From positions 3,698,932 through 3,762,931 of the forward strand of contig OY848925.1 in the NCBI GenBank assembly GCA_963693285.1: DNA of 64,000 nt. The letters run 5' to 3'. The notes below the pieces were generated by a model. That model did no database searches, had not been told where the DNA came from, and was given only the letters and a program-made list of their open reading frames with translations. The position numbers were made by a program, and so were the translations under genes. This stretch comes from Xestospongia muta. Taxonomy: Eukaryota > Porifera > Demospongiae > Haplosclerida > Petrosiidae. This document shows, one piece after another, positions 12,801 to 24,766 of this stretch. Each line of letters starts with the position of its first letter. The first letter of the stretch is position 1.

Positions 12801-15235
12801 GATGTCATCATATGGCATGTTGTTACATCATCAGTCAAGCTACACGAAGAAGCATCCAAGACAACGAAACTATAATGTCAAAACTTAGAAAATTACTAGC
12901 CTATCTTATTTCTTTGCTTAACATGTGATAATAACCACAATGACCACAAACCTAAGAGGGTGGGATGGGGGTGGGTGCTTGCATGGGGAATTAACATTTT
13001 CCGTTAAGGGCAAAAATATGGGGGTTGCTGCTTACATAAAGGTGGGCGCTTGCTTGGGGAACTACAGTAAGTGCTTTATTAGTTGAAGAAAACAGGATAT
13101 TGCATGTAAAAAACACCTCTCTGTTAAGATTTGACACCACTGTGATTAGTACCAAAGGTAGTCGCTTTAGATAGATTTCACTGTAGTACACCGTTAAGTG
13201 AAATGTTAATTGGTTGGATTGTATTAATGTCTTTTAATTTATTATAGACACTGGAAATGGCTCTTTTACAAGCCCTTCACTTAATTCTACTCTTCAAAAT
13301 ATAACATGCAGAGATGATTTTATTAAAATCAACAATACATGTCAACCTCGATGTGACAGATTTGAACAAGGCACTCATGATGGAACTCAACTTTTGACAT
13401 ACTCGGAATTAATAGCATCATGTGTTGCTTTGTTACTGTGTGTACTGATTGTAGCAATATCAATCAAGAATCGCAAAACAATGTGAGTTTATCACATGTA
13501 TCTTAAAAAATAAGCAGTTATTTAACGATCATCCACCTTATATGGATGAAGATTACTATGGAATTTAGAATTCTTGTGAATTACTCACCGTATAATTTTT
13601 TGCCCTAGTAACCATTAATACAGCAAATAATTCACATGAACTCTACACTTCATAGTGCCAATCCATATAGGCTATAAATTTGTTTGTGAAAGCAACATAT
13701 TCCCTTTACAGTGTATATACATGAATGTGATCTTGAAATATTTTGTTAGGTTTTCATATACATCTATCTTGTTAATATTTGTAGTCATTGATTGTTCTAT
13801 AATAGGTATGTTATATTCTTATATAATGATAATTGATCAAGGTTTAATTCTTTATATAGCACTATTGGTCATCATCATTTCTATTGACAGAAATGGTTTA
13901 TTCTGCAGTTCAACAAGTCTTAATGATACTCTCAATAATCCAACACCATTTTGTACATTATCAGGTTCATGATATTATTTTACATCAGAAGCATTTGTGA
14001 TTGTTTTATTTAGGAGCTGTATTTCATTATGCTATTATCAACATGGTGCTATTGTGGTTCTTTCATGTCACTATATTTTTCTATAGAGTTGTGATGCCAT
14101 TTCATGCCAATAGAATGGAAAAAATAGGACGGAACAAGTACATTTTAGCAGTAATGATATTTCTTGGTATTTCAGAATTATATATAATAAATAAATTATT
14201 ATTAATTTCACAGGTCTAGTTATACCATTACCAGCTGTTATAGTTTCTCTCTCTGTGAAAGATTATAAATATAACATACATCGTTTTCCTCCAAATATTT
14301 GTATAAGCAATGGACCTATGTGGTTCTATTCTGTTACAGTCATTATTGACATACTTGTAGGTATTGTAACATACTTTCTGTTTGTTGTCTTTTGGATTAT
14401 TCACAAGGTAAACATACTTTTTAACAAATTTTAGTAATATTATGATTATTTTAGAAATCTACCTCTAGATCAACCTTTACCAAAAATAATAGAACACTAA
14501 GTACAGCTGAAAAGAAAATCCTTATTGCAATAATTTTGTTTATAGTCTTTGCTGTATTTATATTAGTACACAGTGCCATTGTTACAGCTAAATCTGACGA
14601 GTTTGTTTCTGTACTGACAGATTATTTCAAGTGTGAGGCTTTAGGACATGTTCCTGGAAAATGCAACAGATCAGAGTTTGAACATATCTACAGCCCCTAC
14701 ATGAGTGCAATATCATATGGTCTTATAGGACTAGTTCCACTTGGTATTCTTAACTTTGTGTTGAAGTGGAGGTCAGTCAAAGAGGTTGCAGTTAAGTCAC
14801 TTCGTCGTCTCACAAGAAAATCTTCTGAGATTACAAATGTTTCAAGTTCATCATCAGACAATAAAGTGTGAGTGGCACTGATAAACATTCCATTGTCATT
14901 TCTTAATGTTATAAACTCATCATGCTATTTCAATTTTATATATTATATTCTTGAATGAATGTTTTAATACTGTTGATTGTAGTAATAACTTGTTCTATCA
15001 TGTATATACTGCTATTATTATTATATTATGTTAGACAATATGTAAAATAGTATGTAAAACATATAATGCTTTTAGTTATTAACAATATTTACTTTACAGG
15101 CTCAAATCAGTGGGAACTAATACAATTAAAGGAACAGGCAGTAGGTAAGTTATCATATTTCTGTTACTTTTTATAAACTCATACATTGTGTATAGACCTG
15201 ATGAAGATATTGAGATGGACGTCAATGAGCCCTAA
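9887..15235 (+). CDS. Frizzled-like seven-pass receptor, 630 aa, 12 exons (FzL-1)
   Basis: Proposed exons: 9887-10012, 10853-10882, 11013-11301, 11354-11560, 13248-13482, 13750-13805, 13860-13964, 14014-14166, 14214-14407, 14455-14867, 15100-15144, 15196-15235. All junctions are GT-AG, all phases agree and the total is 1893 nt. Residues ~12-40 form a hydrophobic leader or signal anchor. Residues ~70-217 resemble the Frizzled cysteine-rich domain: KEC, then FLCQYYFPLYDC, EDC, GIC, and YGYGDRLPNC match the family's C..FLC..Y.P.C ... C...C...GC ... YG..WP..L.C order. A Cys-rich linker and seven membrane segments follow (first ~270-292; FSYTSILLIF and GAVFHYAIINMVLLW echo Frizzled TM2-TM3). The cytoplasmic tail lacks the Frizzled KTxxxW motif, having only LKWRSVKE after TM7. 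Wnt binding is therefore not assured. Confidence 0.87.
11708..11730 (+). repeat. Short telomere-like repeat
   Basis: Three successive ccctaaa units inside intron 4 of FzL-1. Too short to be more than a chance or interstitial repeat; ccctaaacc also recurs inside the MITEs at 12365 and 12760. Confidence 0.4.
12277..12470. mobile_element. hAT-type MITE, copy 1
   Basis: 194 bp. Both ends read gggtg.tt.ttggtgtaac inward and continue ttgact. It is flanked by cagagcct (12269-12276) and cagaacct (12471-12478), an 8-base target duplication with one mismatch. Eight-base duplications are typical of hAT elements. Confidence 0.8.
12672..12857. mobile_element. hAT-type MITE, copy 2
   Basis: 186 bp and homologous to copy 1 throughout. 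It is flanked by an exact 8-base duplication, aagacaac, at 12664-12671 and 12858-12865, which fixes both ends. No coding capacity. Confidence 0.88.
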
Positions 15236-15288
15236 GGTCTTTATCAGTCTAAACCAACTAATGATTTTATGATAAGTAATAACTAAAG

Positions 15289-15294
15289 AATAAA
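15289..15294 (+). promoter_or_regulatory. Poly(A) signal of FzL-1
   Basis: aataaa 54 bases beyond the TAA stop at 15233-15235, a plausible 3'-end signal for the gene. Confidence 0.55.
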
Positions 15295-15316
15295 GGTATA
15301 TGCTATTTATTTAATT

Positions 15317-16673
15317 GTCTCTAACAACAACATAATGGAAGAATTATATAGCATTGTAAGAGTTGTGTACTTAGCCAAGGTCAAGAGGATAATACAACAA
15401 AACAAACACACTCAGGACAGGACAGAAACAACATATGCTTGGGTGTGTCCTTATCGCCCCCATAAATAAATGATAATTAACTACATGATAAGAAAATATT
15501 ACACCAATTACCACATATCTCCTCCCTTAGAATATACATAATAATTAAGAGAATTGCAACAATTAGAAATATCAAAGTACCTGGCTGGATATCATTAAAT
15601 TCATTGTGGGTAACTACAGTTGGTAATGATCGGAGCTTTAACAATTTGCTTGGAATTATGAGGTGGTAAGATGATACTAGAATAATCAGTATCAACATTG
15701 GAGGTAGTACTATCAAAACTTAAGTTAAAACCAAAAATCCAATTTGATTTATGTGTCTTGCCTATAACTGTCCATTATCCATTTGAATTTGATACGACAG
15801 GGGACCAGAACTCTTTTGAACTACACCAGACATCCATAGAGATCTATCCCTGTAATTTCTGGCTAGCACTTTACTTCCAATATCAATTTGTATTCTCTTT
15901 TAAATGAATCATGGTCCTTTTTCTGCTTCTCTTGCTTAGCAAACACATGAGCTTCAATTTTAGGTTTAAAAAGACCTATCCTAGTTTGCAAGTTATGTTT
16001 TAAAAACAGTTCACTAGGAGTTACACCAGTAGTGGTGTGTGGTCTTGATCTATTACTTAAGAGAAAATTGGATAAACAATATTCCACTGATCTTTCTTCC
16101 TTCTCAGATGCTTTCATGGACCTATTGAAGGTTTGAACAAAATGTTCAATAGCTCCATTAGAGGGAGAATGGCATGGTGAAGTATGAGTATGATGAATAC
16201 CATTCTCTTGAAAAAAAATGAGCAAATACTTGAGAAGTGAACTGACTATACAATTGTCTGTAACTAGATAATTAGGTAAACCGTAAGAAGAAAAACATGC
16301 TTAAGGGTTTCAATAGTCTTAGTACATGAGGTGGATGACATATAAAATATTTCAGGCCACTTAGAATGAGCATCTATACAAGAAGAAAAAAAAATTGGTC
16401 CAGCAAAATCTGTGTGAACTCTTTGCAAAGGTTTGTTTGGCCATGACCATGGATATATGTGAGCTGTAGGTGGGGAAGGCTTTGCCACTTGACATACCTG
16501 ACAAGTTTTGCAATAAACTTATCAAAGGATGGCCACCAAACATGATGTCTGGTAATAGACTTCATTCTAGACATACCAAGATGAGTCTTGTGTAGTTCAT
16601 TTAAGATACATTCTTGCAACTTAATGAAAATATCATGCCCCTTAAAGAAAAGGTCAGTGATTAAGCTTGTCAT
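15317..16673 (-). mobile_element. Ty3/gypsy remnant: integrase and 3' LTR (gypsy-3)
   Basis: Minus-strand 3' part of an element distinct from gypsy-1 and gypsy-2. Integrase lies at 15863-16673: HKTHLG with VWWP and TCQVCQ (zinc segment), HTDFAGP (first core Asp) and SNGAIEHF (third core acidic residue kept). Frame changes near 16500 and 16240. After it, about 15520-15535 is a purine tract (aagggaggag on the minus strand), followed by TGTGG..., which would be the start of a 3' LTR ending near 15317. No 5' LTR is seen, so the LTR limits are unproven. Confidence 0.8.
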
Positions 16674-16689
16674 GAATGTCTCTTAGAAT

Positions 16690-17080
16690 AAGAATCAGTC
16701 AGTGACTACATTCCTATAATTTTATGTTTGTGGTTTAGTTGATAATAATGAAATAAAAATATCTATTTATTTATTGATATATATTGTGCCCAAATGTTTT
16801 TTTTTGTTGGAAACAGTAGTTGATTGGATTATGGTTGTCAGGGAAGCATAAGATAATTGAAAACATTTTTGATTATAAAATTCTGTTTCAATGGTTAAAT
16901 ATCAATACAATAATTACCTTCAAATGTATACAATAAACATTAAACTTGAAATATAGGTAGATTCAGATTTTTATGTGAGCAAGATTATACAATTATCTAT
17001 AATATTATTAATTCTTGTTCCCTTGAAAGTGGGCAAAAGATTGACGTTCTTAATATAAATATCTATTGTTTTAAATTTGT
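16690..17080. other. Spacer, nothing recognised
   Basis: AT-rich. Its right half resembles 26440-26720, the stretch just beyond the stop codon of the intact caspase-like gene (both carry ttattaatcttg.t and a shared ttggattatggtt..caaggaagcataagataatt tract in parts), so it is a duplicated 3' flank. Confidence 0.5.
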
Positions 17081-17081
17081 A

Positions 17082-17935
17082 CTATAAGTTCCTTCTCCAG
17101 GTACATGTAGTGTCAATTTCGCATTTCTCTCTAGTTTCCTTGCTACAACGAAGTTTTCTAAAATCAAAAAATTTTGTAGTTTGTCCTGATAAGAGCTTCT
17201 TATTGGAGTACACTAAAATATATTTATTTATTTCATCAAATTCTTGACCTTCAGTAATGAAACACTGTGCAGTAGCTTCTTCATTATTACCACAGGAACA
17301 GTATAGTCTGAGTATTATTCCTTGTTCTCTTGCATAATGTCCACAAGATGGGTTACCAAGGTTATCTAGAATTTCGACACATTCTTTGATCCAAATACCA
17401 GAATGGCTACAATCAGACTCTAATGTGAATTGTTTTCCTTTGAAGTAATCTATATAAAGACCAAAGATATCTTGGAAGGTGATGATTCCATCTTTAAAAC
17501 ACTAGTTACCAGTATTAATTTCTCCATAACCAGTGTAATAGATGATAGCTAAATAGTTAACTTGTATAATCAATATAATATGTATGTGTCCTCTTACCTG
17601 AATTTTGTTTACAGTTAGTAAAGAAGCTACTTATCTCTTTGAGATAGTAATCTTTGGAGTATTCAGTTCCTGGATGATCAAAAGAAGGAAATATATGATC
17701 ACAATGTGGACCTTTTTCGTGTAATTTCATAATAAGGTCAATCTCCTTTGTCATCCATGGATTAGATCCTTCTCGATCACTGTGTATAAGTTTATGTGCA
17801 ACTTGAATGGTTTGAGAATCAGACACTTCTCCAAATGAACCAATGATCAAGAGATCATATGTAGTGCACTGATGATGTTCTAGATGGGTTAAAGTATACT
17901 CTTGTGATATTAAATTCTATAATGTACATTGTTGC
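17082..17935 (-). pseudogene. Caspase-like domain, decayed paralogue (copy B)
   Basis: Two exons matching the last two exons of the intact gene at 26730. The upstream exon (about 17595-17935) encodes the YDLLIIGSFGEVSDSQ segment, but has an in-frame stop just before it where the intact gene has Leu. A short GT-AG intron follows. In the last exon (stop at 17082-17084) the catalytic-type TGHG reads TGYG, so the histidine is gone, and eight codons later the Trp codon of the intact gene is TAG. The SDCSHSG cysteine remains. With two stops and a lost active-site residue this is a pseudogene, or at best a non-catalytic relative. Confidence 0.85.
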
Positions 17936-20400
17936 TGTAGGTTCATGGTCACTTGTTATGGGTTTGCAACTTTTACAGTGATTAGGCAATTTATGAATAA
18001 TTCCCTTTAACATTAATTAAAAACATGAAGTGTATATCTACTGATAGAGGGCAGATGTTATTAACACAGGTTTCCTTGGGTTAACTTTGTGGCTTAAAAT
18101 TAGTAAGACAATGTGTTGGGGGTTTCTATAGGAAATACACCACTAAGGCTTTGTCATTTTGCCTTAGTTCGTATAGAAACTTTTATCTAACCTATAACTC
18201 TTTGTTAGTAGTAATATCTTTATTACAGTGATGTCATATGTATTCCACCCAATACAATTTATTAATAATGATAATGCTTGTTTATACATTAAAATGGAAC
18301 TCTATACTATAGTATGCTCCCAATGTTTTAAACAATGATCATATATAAATGCTTTTTAATGCATACAATCTACTGAATATTTTATTAAAGGATTTTTATT
18401 CAATGAAAGTCTTGTTGTATTTCAAATTAATATTTCAACTTCCATTATGTTCTACAAAAGTGTTAGACATAACTAAATAATATCTATTCAGAATAGGAAC
18501 ATATAGCAAATCTTTTCTTGTAAGTTGTTTTTTCATTATTCAAAAATAATAGTGATTTCAACCACAATATACTCAAAAGCATAAACTTAACTATAAATGC
18601 ATTTTATAATAAATAATTAATAATTTGTATCAACCTATAAGGCTATAACTAGAACCAAATAGAAACTGCAATGATATATTCATGTCCCTCTGATTTAGTT
18701 AAACGTCTACCTACAATAAAAAATCTTTATAGAAAAGGAAGGGCACTAGGGAGTGGTAATGGAAATAGCTAACAATGCCATTCATGAAATAAAAAAAACA
18801 CAGTACATACCTTATTTAAGTAGGAAACAAAGTATAAATTAAAATATTCAAATTGATACAATTATTTCGTCAGTATCATGTTAACAATATAAAAGCAACA
18901 CTACTGGCATCATACTCAGTCAATAATATCTAATGCATAGCTAGCTTCTGTTATCCTCTTCTTATTGGAAATGACTATGTGTAGATTGACCAAATAAAGC
19001 CGTGTACACTATAGGTGAATATAAATTTAATTTTCAGTAATAGAAAATTGATTTTCAATAACTTAAATGGAAATATAGCCATGTAACTAGACAATAAAAT
19101 TGACGTGTGAAAATAGCTTATAGCTATAGTTGATTTTTAAATGAATAAATATTTTTATAACATATTCATAGCGAGTGTATCTGTTATGAATATATTACTA
19201 TAGTATCCTGTTGTGACCTAGTTTGGTCAAACGTCCGCTCATCACTAATGCATTGTTCTTTTAGTCAAGTATTCATAGTTAACAATACAATGATATGAAA
19301 TAATAATACTATTCATATATCATCACAATTGTGACCTTATTTAGTCAACATTCCATCCATTACTGATTGCTTTATTCATAGCAAAGTATGAATCCAGTAC
19401 TGGCCATAAATTGACTTTATAACAAATAGCATACAGGGAATAAGATAAAAGACTAATATGTGTTTCTATAGTACATGCATGTGTTCATATTGCAAGAATC
19501 ATTTGGTGCACCATTAGTTATGTATAAGAATAGCGTTATTGCCATCACAGCTATGTACATTATGGTCTAATGATATTTATAATATACACAATCATCTCAT
19601 TTGGGATTGCTATTAATTGTCTGACTAGTAAGAGTTTATTAGAAATGCACAAAGTTTGCCTCTATTCTATGATTTACATAGAATAAAGTTAAAAATTAAG
19701 GGTTGTAAAAAAGTATGGCAACCATTAAAAGGTAACATAACAGCAGAAGTACCTCTGTATAGTGAACTACTGTGTGGTTACAAATTATATTTATAACCAC
19801 ACAGTAGTTTCATTATACAAAGGTATACTGTATTAGGACTGACAATATTTTACATTATCAGTTGTGCTTATATCTGTTTTGTTGAAGTTGATAATAAAGC
19901 ATTGTTCCTACCTTTAAAAAAACTCTTCTAATAATGGTTTCTTTAGCTGATTGAGTAAATGCATATATTGGTCTCATGTAATAATCACACAACAATCATA
20001 TCATCCAAATAGGTAGTATTACCATAGTACTTATTGTTTATTATAATAAATGGCTTATCTAAATGAACAACATAAAGAACTTAATGATTCAATTGATAAT
20101 TTAGGTAAGTTATAATTCATATATCTCATACTATCATAATTTGACTGAACATATCATTGTCTCATTGTAGATTGTACATATTTGAGAATAGAATTAATGA
20201 AGTATAATTGATTGGTTTAGTAAGTCCAAGTCAGAGTTTGATAAAATACGCAAAGTTGGTATATGCACTTGGGATTAAAATTTGGTTGGTTAAAAAGAGA
20301 TAGTTTGAAGCCAGTTCATGCATGCTGGTCAATATAAATGCATGTATTTAGTATTGTAACAATGTGAAATCAATGATGTCATAGACACATTTGCCAAAAA
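17936..20400. other. Intron-like remains between parts of copy B
   Basis: No coding frame. It holds blocks shared with introns of the intact gene: 18022-18080 resembles the hairpin at 27700-27776, and 18555-18690 matches 21985-22120 and 27880-28010. A self-complementary element sits at 19750-19826. Two diverged copies of a gtgacct..tttggtcaa motif occur at 19212 and 19331. Confidence 0.5.
19750..19826. repeat. 77-bp near-perfect hairpin (MITE-like)
   Basis: The left arm tacctctgtatagtgaac... and the right arm, read in reverse complement, tacctttgtataatgaaac... pair over about 35 bases including actactgtgtggtta on both arms, leaving almost no loop. Confidence 0.75.
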
Positions 20401-21090
20401 ACTACTATGTATTAATTCATAATACTTACTTGTTTGAGAAATAGTTGAGATAATTCATGTATCTACTGGAAGAGGTTGGTTTTGATACACTTATGTATGT
20501 ATTACTTTAGAAATGATACTTTGTATTTCTTACATTAATCTTACCTCTCTCTCTCTCTCTATACTGTTGTCAAGACTGTTATCTTCAGGTACATAGTGAG
20601 ACAGACCACAATAACTAGGAGTACCAGTAATGGATAAATCAGGTTTGTATGTATAATTCCTAAAGTATAGTGACATAAATGAAATACAATAGTATGTAGA
20701 TGCTAATATACATATAAGAGATATATAGTTACAATATGTACATTAAATTTAATATGTCTATATGAGTACGTAGTCATTATATACATCTTTCTCACTCATA
20801 TCAAAAATAATGCATTTCCAATCTATAACAAGATCATTCCAATATCAAGAAGATATAGTAGCTAGGTTTGTCTTTACAATTTTCACCAATGTTCTCATTG
20901 GTGGTTTGGGAGCACACATAGTAACAAGATACAACATTTATCCACTTTGTAAGTGTAAATATATAGAGAGCAATCAGTAAAGATCATTCTAACAATCTTT
21001 TCAAATTGCTTATCTGAGAGTTGAAGGCGAACTTAATTCAATGGTAATGGTACACTCTCGTATACCATTACTCTGGTCAATTTACGAAAG
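20401..21090 (-). pseudogene. Decayed exons matching exons 3, 4 and 6 of the caspase-like gene
   Basis: Reading the minus strand, about 21080-20800 is a worn copy of the 3' half of exon 3 (the block encoding the unrecognised domain); about 20650-20560 matches exon 4 (PDLSITGTPSYCG against PDLDIVATPGSG, then YVPEDNS); about 20500-20430 matches the VYQ.Q.LPVD exon but has two in-frame stops. The order is the same as in the intact gene. Confidence 0.72.
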
Positions 21091-22179
21091 TACATCTGTA
21101 ACACTTGAAATTCCTTAATAGAAGGTATATAGGTGTCAGTATTCCCAGTGTAGCCATTATTACAGTCTCTCTTTTTTGTACCACTTTTTTTCCCAACATT
21201 ATCAAACACTTCTTTTAGTGGAGGTCTATTACCACATATAAAATATCCTTTAACTGTTGTTATATAATCTAGTATAATATATGATGTCCTTTTTATTGTA
21301 TTACCTTCCAGTGCACATTATTCTCTTATCTATCTATCTATCTATCTATATAGACTGTCAAACATTTCAGTAGATATGTTATGGATTATAAGACTGACAC
21401 ACCGTCTCATATCAATTATATTAGTACATAACTGATATAATTTCTTTTAGGTATAAGTTTAGTCTGATTGGTACTCACGTGATAGTGATATATCAGTCAT
21501 TTACAAACATCTTCTTTATTTTAGTGGTAAGCAGAAAAGGCCAGAGTACTAATGAACTAACTTTTTCACAATTTTATTCTGATATCAACTAATTTTGTTG
21601 CTTTAAAACTTTTCAGTACTCAACTTAGATTGACTCATAAGATATTTCCATTAAATTATATATAATAGTTTAAAACTTATTATCTACTTGTATTTCTTTT
21701 AATTTATACTTTCTGTTAATTTATTTGAATATCTCAGTTCTATTATTACATATATTTTATATTCTGCGTAATATCATCCTCTCTGCATGGTGGATATGAA
21801 TCTATGATCTCCTCTCTCCATCTGCAATGGCCAGGAATATATGTGGGGACATTTTATCATCATATTGCTGTAGTAAAATGCTTGACTTTGTTCTTGTAGG
21901 TTGTTTTTTACTTTCTATACCTTCTAAACAATTTCTCTAAATTAGTAGATAAGTATTGTATAAATATTCACAGGTAGAGTACAATGTTGATTTCAGTCAC
22001 AGTGTACTCAAAAGCATGCACTTAATTATAAATGCAATTTTATTACAAATGATGAATACTTTATATCAACCTCAAGGCTACAGCTACAAACAAATACCAA
22101 ATGTTGACTTCCTGTCCATATGAAAGTATATACTCTTTAATTATAATGTATCAATACATTTTTAATAGAATCTATTTTC

Positions 22180-22421
22180 TTAATCTGTTCTCTACTAGCA
22201 CTTTGTGTCGGATTTCTAATTGATGTCTTGACTCTTCATTCTCTTCTTCAAGAGCTTTAACATCCTGTAGATGGTATACATATTAACAAAACAAGTGTAT
22301 CTGTTATCTAATACTGCTAATCTTTTTCCTCATCTCTTCTTTGTTTATCAGTCATATCCTTCTCTACTATAGACAGTTTAGTTTGTTGTTGTGTAGCTAT
22401 AAAGTAAGTAAACCAAATAAA

Positions 22422-22453
<32 letters not shown>

Positions 22454-23380
22454 CAAACTAATTTTAACTACAGATTATGCCGTCATTGCCATTTATACAT
22501 GAAATATTTGCATTAATACACTCTCATTATTACAATAATTAAAAGTTATTGACAAATACTTTAAAATGGCTTTATCATGATACCAATTATCAGACTAGTT
22601 ATTAGCTGATGATGTCTTTAAGAGGTTACTGAAATGCCATAAGTTACTCAGTATAAATAAAGTAAACATAGATCATGCAGTAGCTTAATGCATATTTCAT
22701 TGATACTAAAATGATCCTGTTGATGTATCTATCTCCAGCACTTGTCTTCCATTACATTTATATATTTTAGAAGAAAATATTTATTTTCTTGTATAGACCA
22801 TGCACTTGCAACCAGCTCATAACTACTGTGTATGTCGTATGACTTACCAATGTCATACTAGTGGTCAAATACCTATATCATTATCTGCAATTACTACACT
22901 GATTAGTAACTACAGTAACTAAAGGAGTGATCTAGTTGAAATGTTATGTCAATTGCTCAGTTTGTAGAACTTATATCAAGTCTTTCCAAACGCAGGGTGA
23001 ACGAACTCCTTATTTGCCCTTCATTTTGACAGACATGTGCAACAACAACTATTAATTAACTTCTTAGCAACTTCGAAATTACTAACACGAATGCAAGTGG
23101 TCTTTAGATATATGTTACTAGACAGTAATTATAGTTATAGTGTTAATATCAATACTAACCTGTCTGAGAGATAGTTGAGATGATAGAAGACTTATCTTAT
23201 GAAAGAGGTTGGCCTTGACATAATTCTGTGAATATTTTCTTAACACAGAAATGACACTTTATAATATCTTATATAAATTAATCCATTGGTCTTATCTCTC
23301 TCTTCTCAATACTCTCATTTGTAGAGATATATTGAGATATGCCAATATCATCAGGAATGTCAGTATAGTCCAAGGTTATC
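22180..23380 (-). pseudogene. Decayed coiled-coil cassette of copy B
   Basis: Four exon-like blocks in the order seen in the intact gene's cassette: about 23375-23295 (linker exon), 23230-23160 (PVD..STISQT type), 22400-22325 (ATQQQTKLS..EKDMTDKQRRDE) and 22270-22185 (VKALEEENEESRHQLE). The last two remain open and coiled-coil-like. The intron between the second and third (22560-22810) matches 28470-28720 and 38800-39070. No start or continuous frame could be assembled. Confidence 0.7.
22422..22451. repeat. (AT)n microsatellite
   Basis: About 30 bases of alternating at, inside an intron-like stretch of copy B. Confidence 0.9.
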
Positions 23381-23687
23381 AACAAAATAAGAGAAGCTTT
23401 TAGTAACCAATCTTCATAACCAAATTAACTTTTTCTTAAACTTAAATTTACCATCGGTTGAAGTTCTAGACAGAGTTAAAGAGGACTGGCCTGAAGTTGG
23501 TAGAACTGAATATGGACTAAAACTATAACTAAAAGTTGTTAGATTTAAATATTTTCTTTTAGTGATTATTTGTTAATAGACCTATATTAAATAATTGAAG
23601 GCATTGCTCGTATCTTGCATCCTTTATGATCAGCACCACGTGTTAGACACAGAGTAGTTACAGTAGGGACTATTCATTGAAATGTAG

Positions 23688-24205
23688 CTAGTGGAATAAA
23701 TCATTTGATATCTCAACACATAACAATAGGTTAATGACATCACAAACTATAGCCAAGCTACCTCCTAGTTTAGCAAATAAAGACAGGCACTTCACACAAT
23801 GGTCATGTAGTTGAGAGTTACCTTTCATGAAAGCCATTGTTGATTTAAATTCACCAACAAATGGCATCAATTGAAGGTGATGTTCAGACTTCTCTGTTAA
23901 TGAGATCAGCTGTATACATTTCACTCTCTTAATTTTATCAGCAATGGTTATAAGAAATTGAGGATAACCTTGTAACACTTTGATAATCATTATAAGATTA
24001 GTAGAATCAATTGCTATCATCAGTTCATCCAGTCAATAATAATTATGGTCTTACAACTACTAGTCATACATTTTATATGAGTTGAGCCTGAGATAAAATC
24101 AGCTGTAAATAAGTCTGCAGCTACTCCAACTGGATTAGTAATTGCACAAAGTATCAGAGTCAAAGTATTAATGTACTCCTGAATGGAATGCAATTGTTAT
24201 ATTTT
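23688..24205 (-). pseudogene. CARD-like domain, decayed paralogue (copy B)
   Basis: Minus strand from about 24205: ITNPVGVAADLFTADFIS followed by a Thr/Ser-Cys stretch aligns with the IDDPVSLASGLFSAGLIS core of the intact gene's first exon. Two adjacent stops near 24020 interrupt it; the frame 24020-23688 then opens with AIDSTNLIMIIKVLQGYPQF, matching CDPNNLIKITSILEDHPPL. The remainder of that frame (to 23688) is helical in character but not recognised. Confidence 0.68.
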
Positions 24206-24421
24206 TAAGATTATATATCTTTTTTATGTATTATATCTTTTGGAGGTTCTTGTCCTCAAACAGATTCCAGAAACTTAACATAACCAGCAACATTAGCCTT
24301 AAAATCCTTTACTTTATCTACATCTACCAGTACATAATACCGGACTGTGTCTTTACCATGAACTATGTAGATAAGGTGAGACTTACAGAATATACAATCC
24401 TCCCAGGTACATGTAGAGTCT

Positions 24422-24766
24422 AATTCACAGGATTCAGTAGCTGACTTACTACAAAGAAGTCTAGCAAAACTACCATTTTGTAGTTTGCTCTGATGATAGG
24501 TTTTTATTGTAAAAAATCACAATATCTTTGTTTGTTTCATAAAATTCTTTAGCCTCAGTAGTGTAACATATTGCTTTAGCTTTTTCATTAGCACTGCAAG
24601 AACAAAGTACACCAAATATTATTCCTTGTTCTCTTGTGTGATGCCCACAAGATGGGATTCCAAGGTCACCTAGAGTGTTGACACAATTTTTAATCCAGTT
24701 ACCAGAATAGCTACAATCAGACTCTATGAGTGAATGGTTGAATGCTGCTACTTTGTTTGTGTCCAT
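24422..24766 (-). pseudogene. Caspase-like C-terminal fragment (copy C)
   Basis: Minus-strand frame from 24766 contains SDCSYSGNWIKNCV and the REQGII...CSCSANE segment of the caspase-like last exon. Sequence upstream of the Ser-Asp-Cys is unrelated, so the TGHG histidine part is absent. A frameshift after QTTKW moves the end (CELDSTCTWED) to another frame. The homologous reading seems to continue past the intact gene's stop position into 24420-24270 (YYVLVDVDKVKDFKA). Confidence 0.8.

Larger units (their letters stand above)
12116..13068. mobile_element. Inverted-repeat element hosting two MITEs
   Basis: The left end (12116-12153) and the right end (13035-13068) are inverted copies sharing ctgtagttccccaag.aagc and a following run resembling gggtgcttgc. 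About 950 bp in all, of which about 400 bp are the two nested hAT-type MITEs. No coding frame. It sits in intron 4 of FzL-1. Confidence 0.6.

Noticed and set aside
13655..13972. 105-codon frame as a separate membrane protein
   Set aside because: It is two exons of FzL-1 read through the intron between them.
24226..24423. 65-codon plus-strand gene
   Set aside because: Antisense to the tail of caspase-like copy C.
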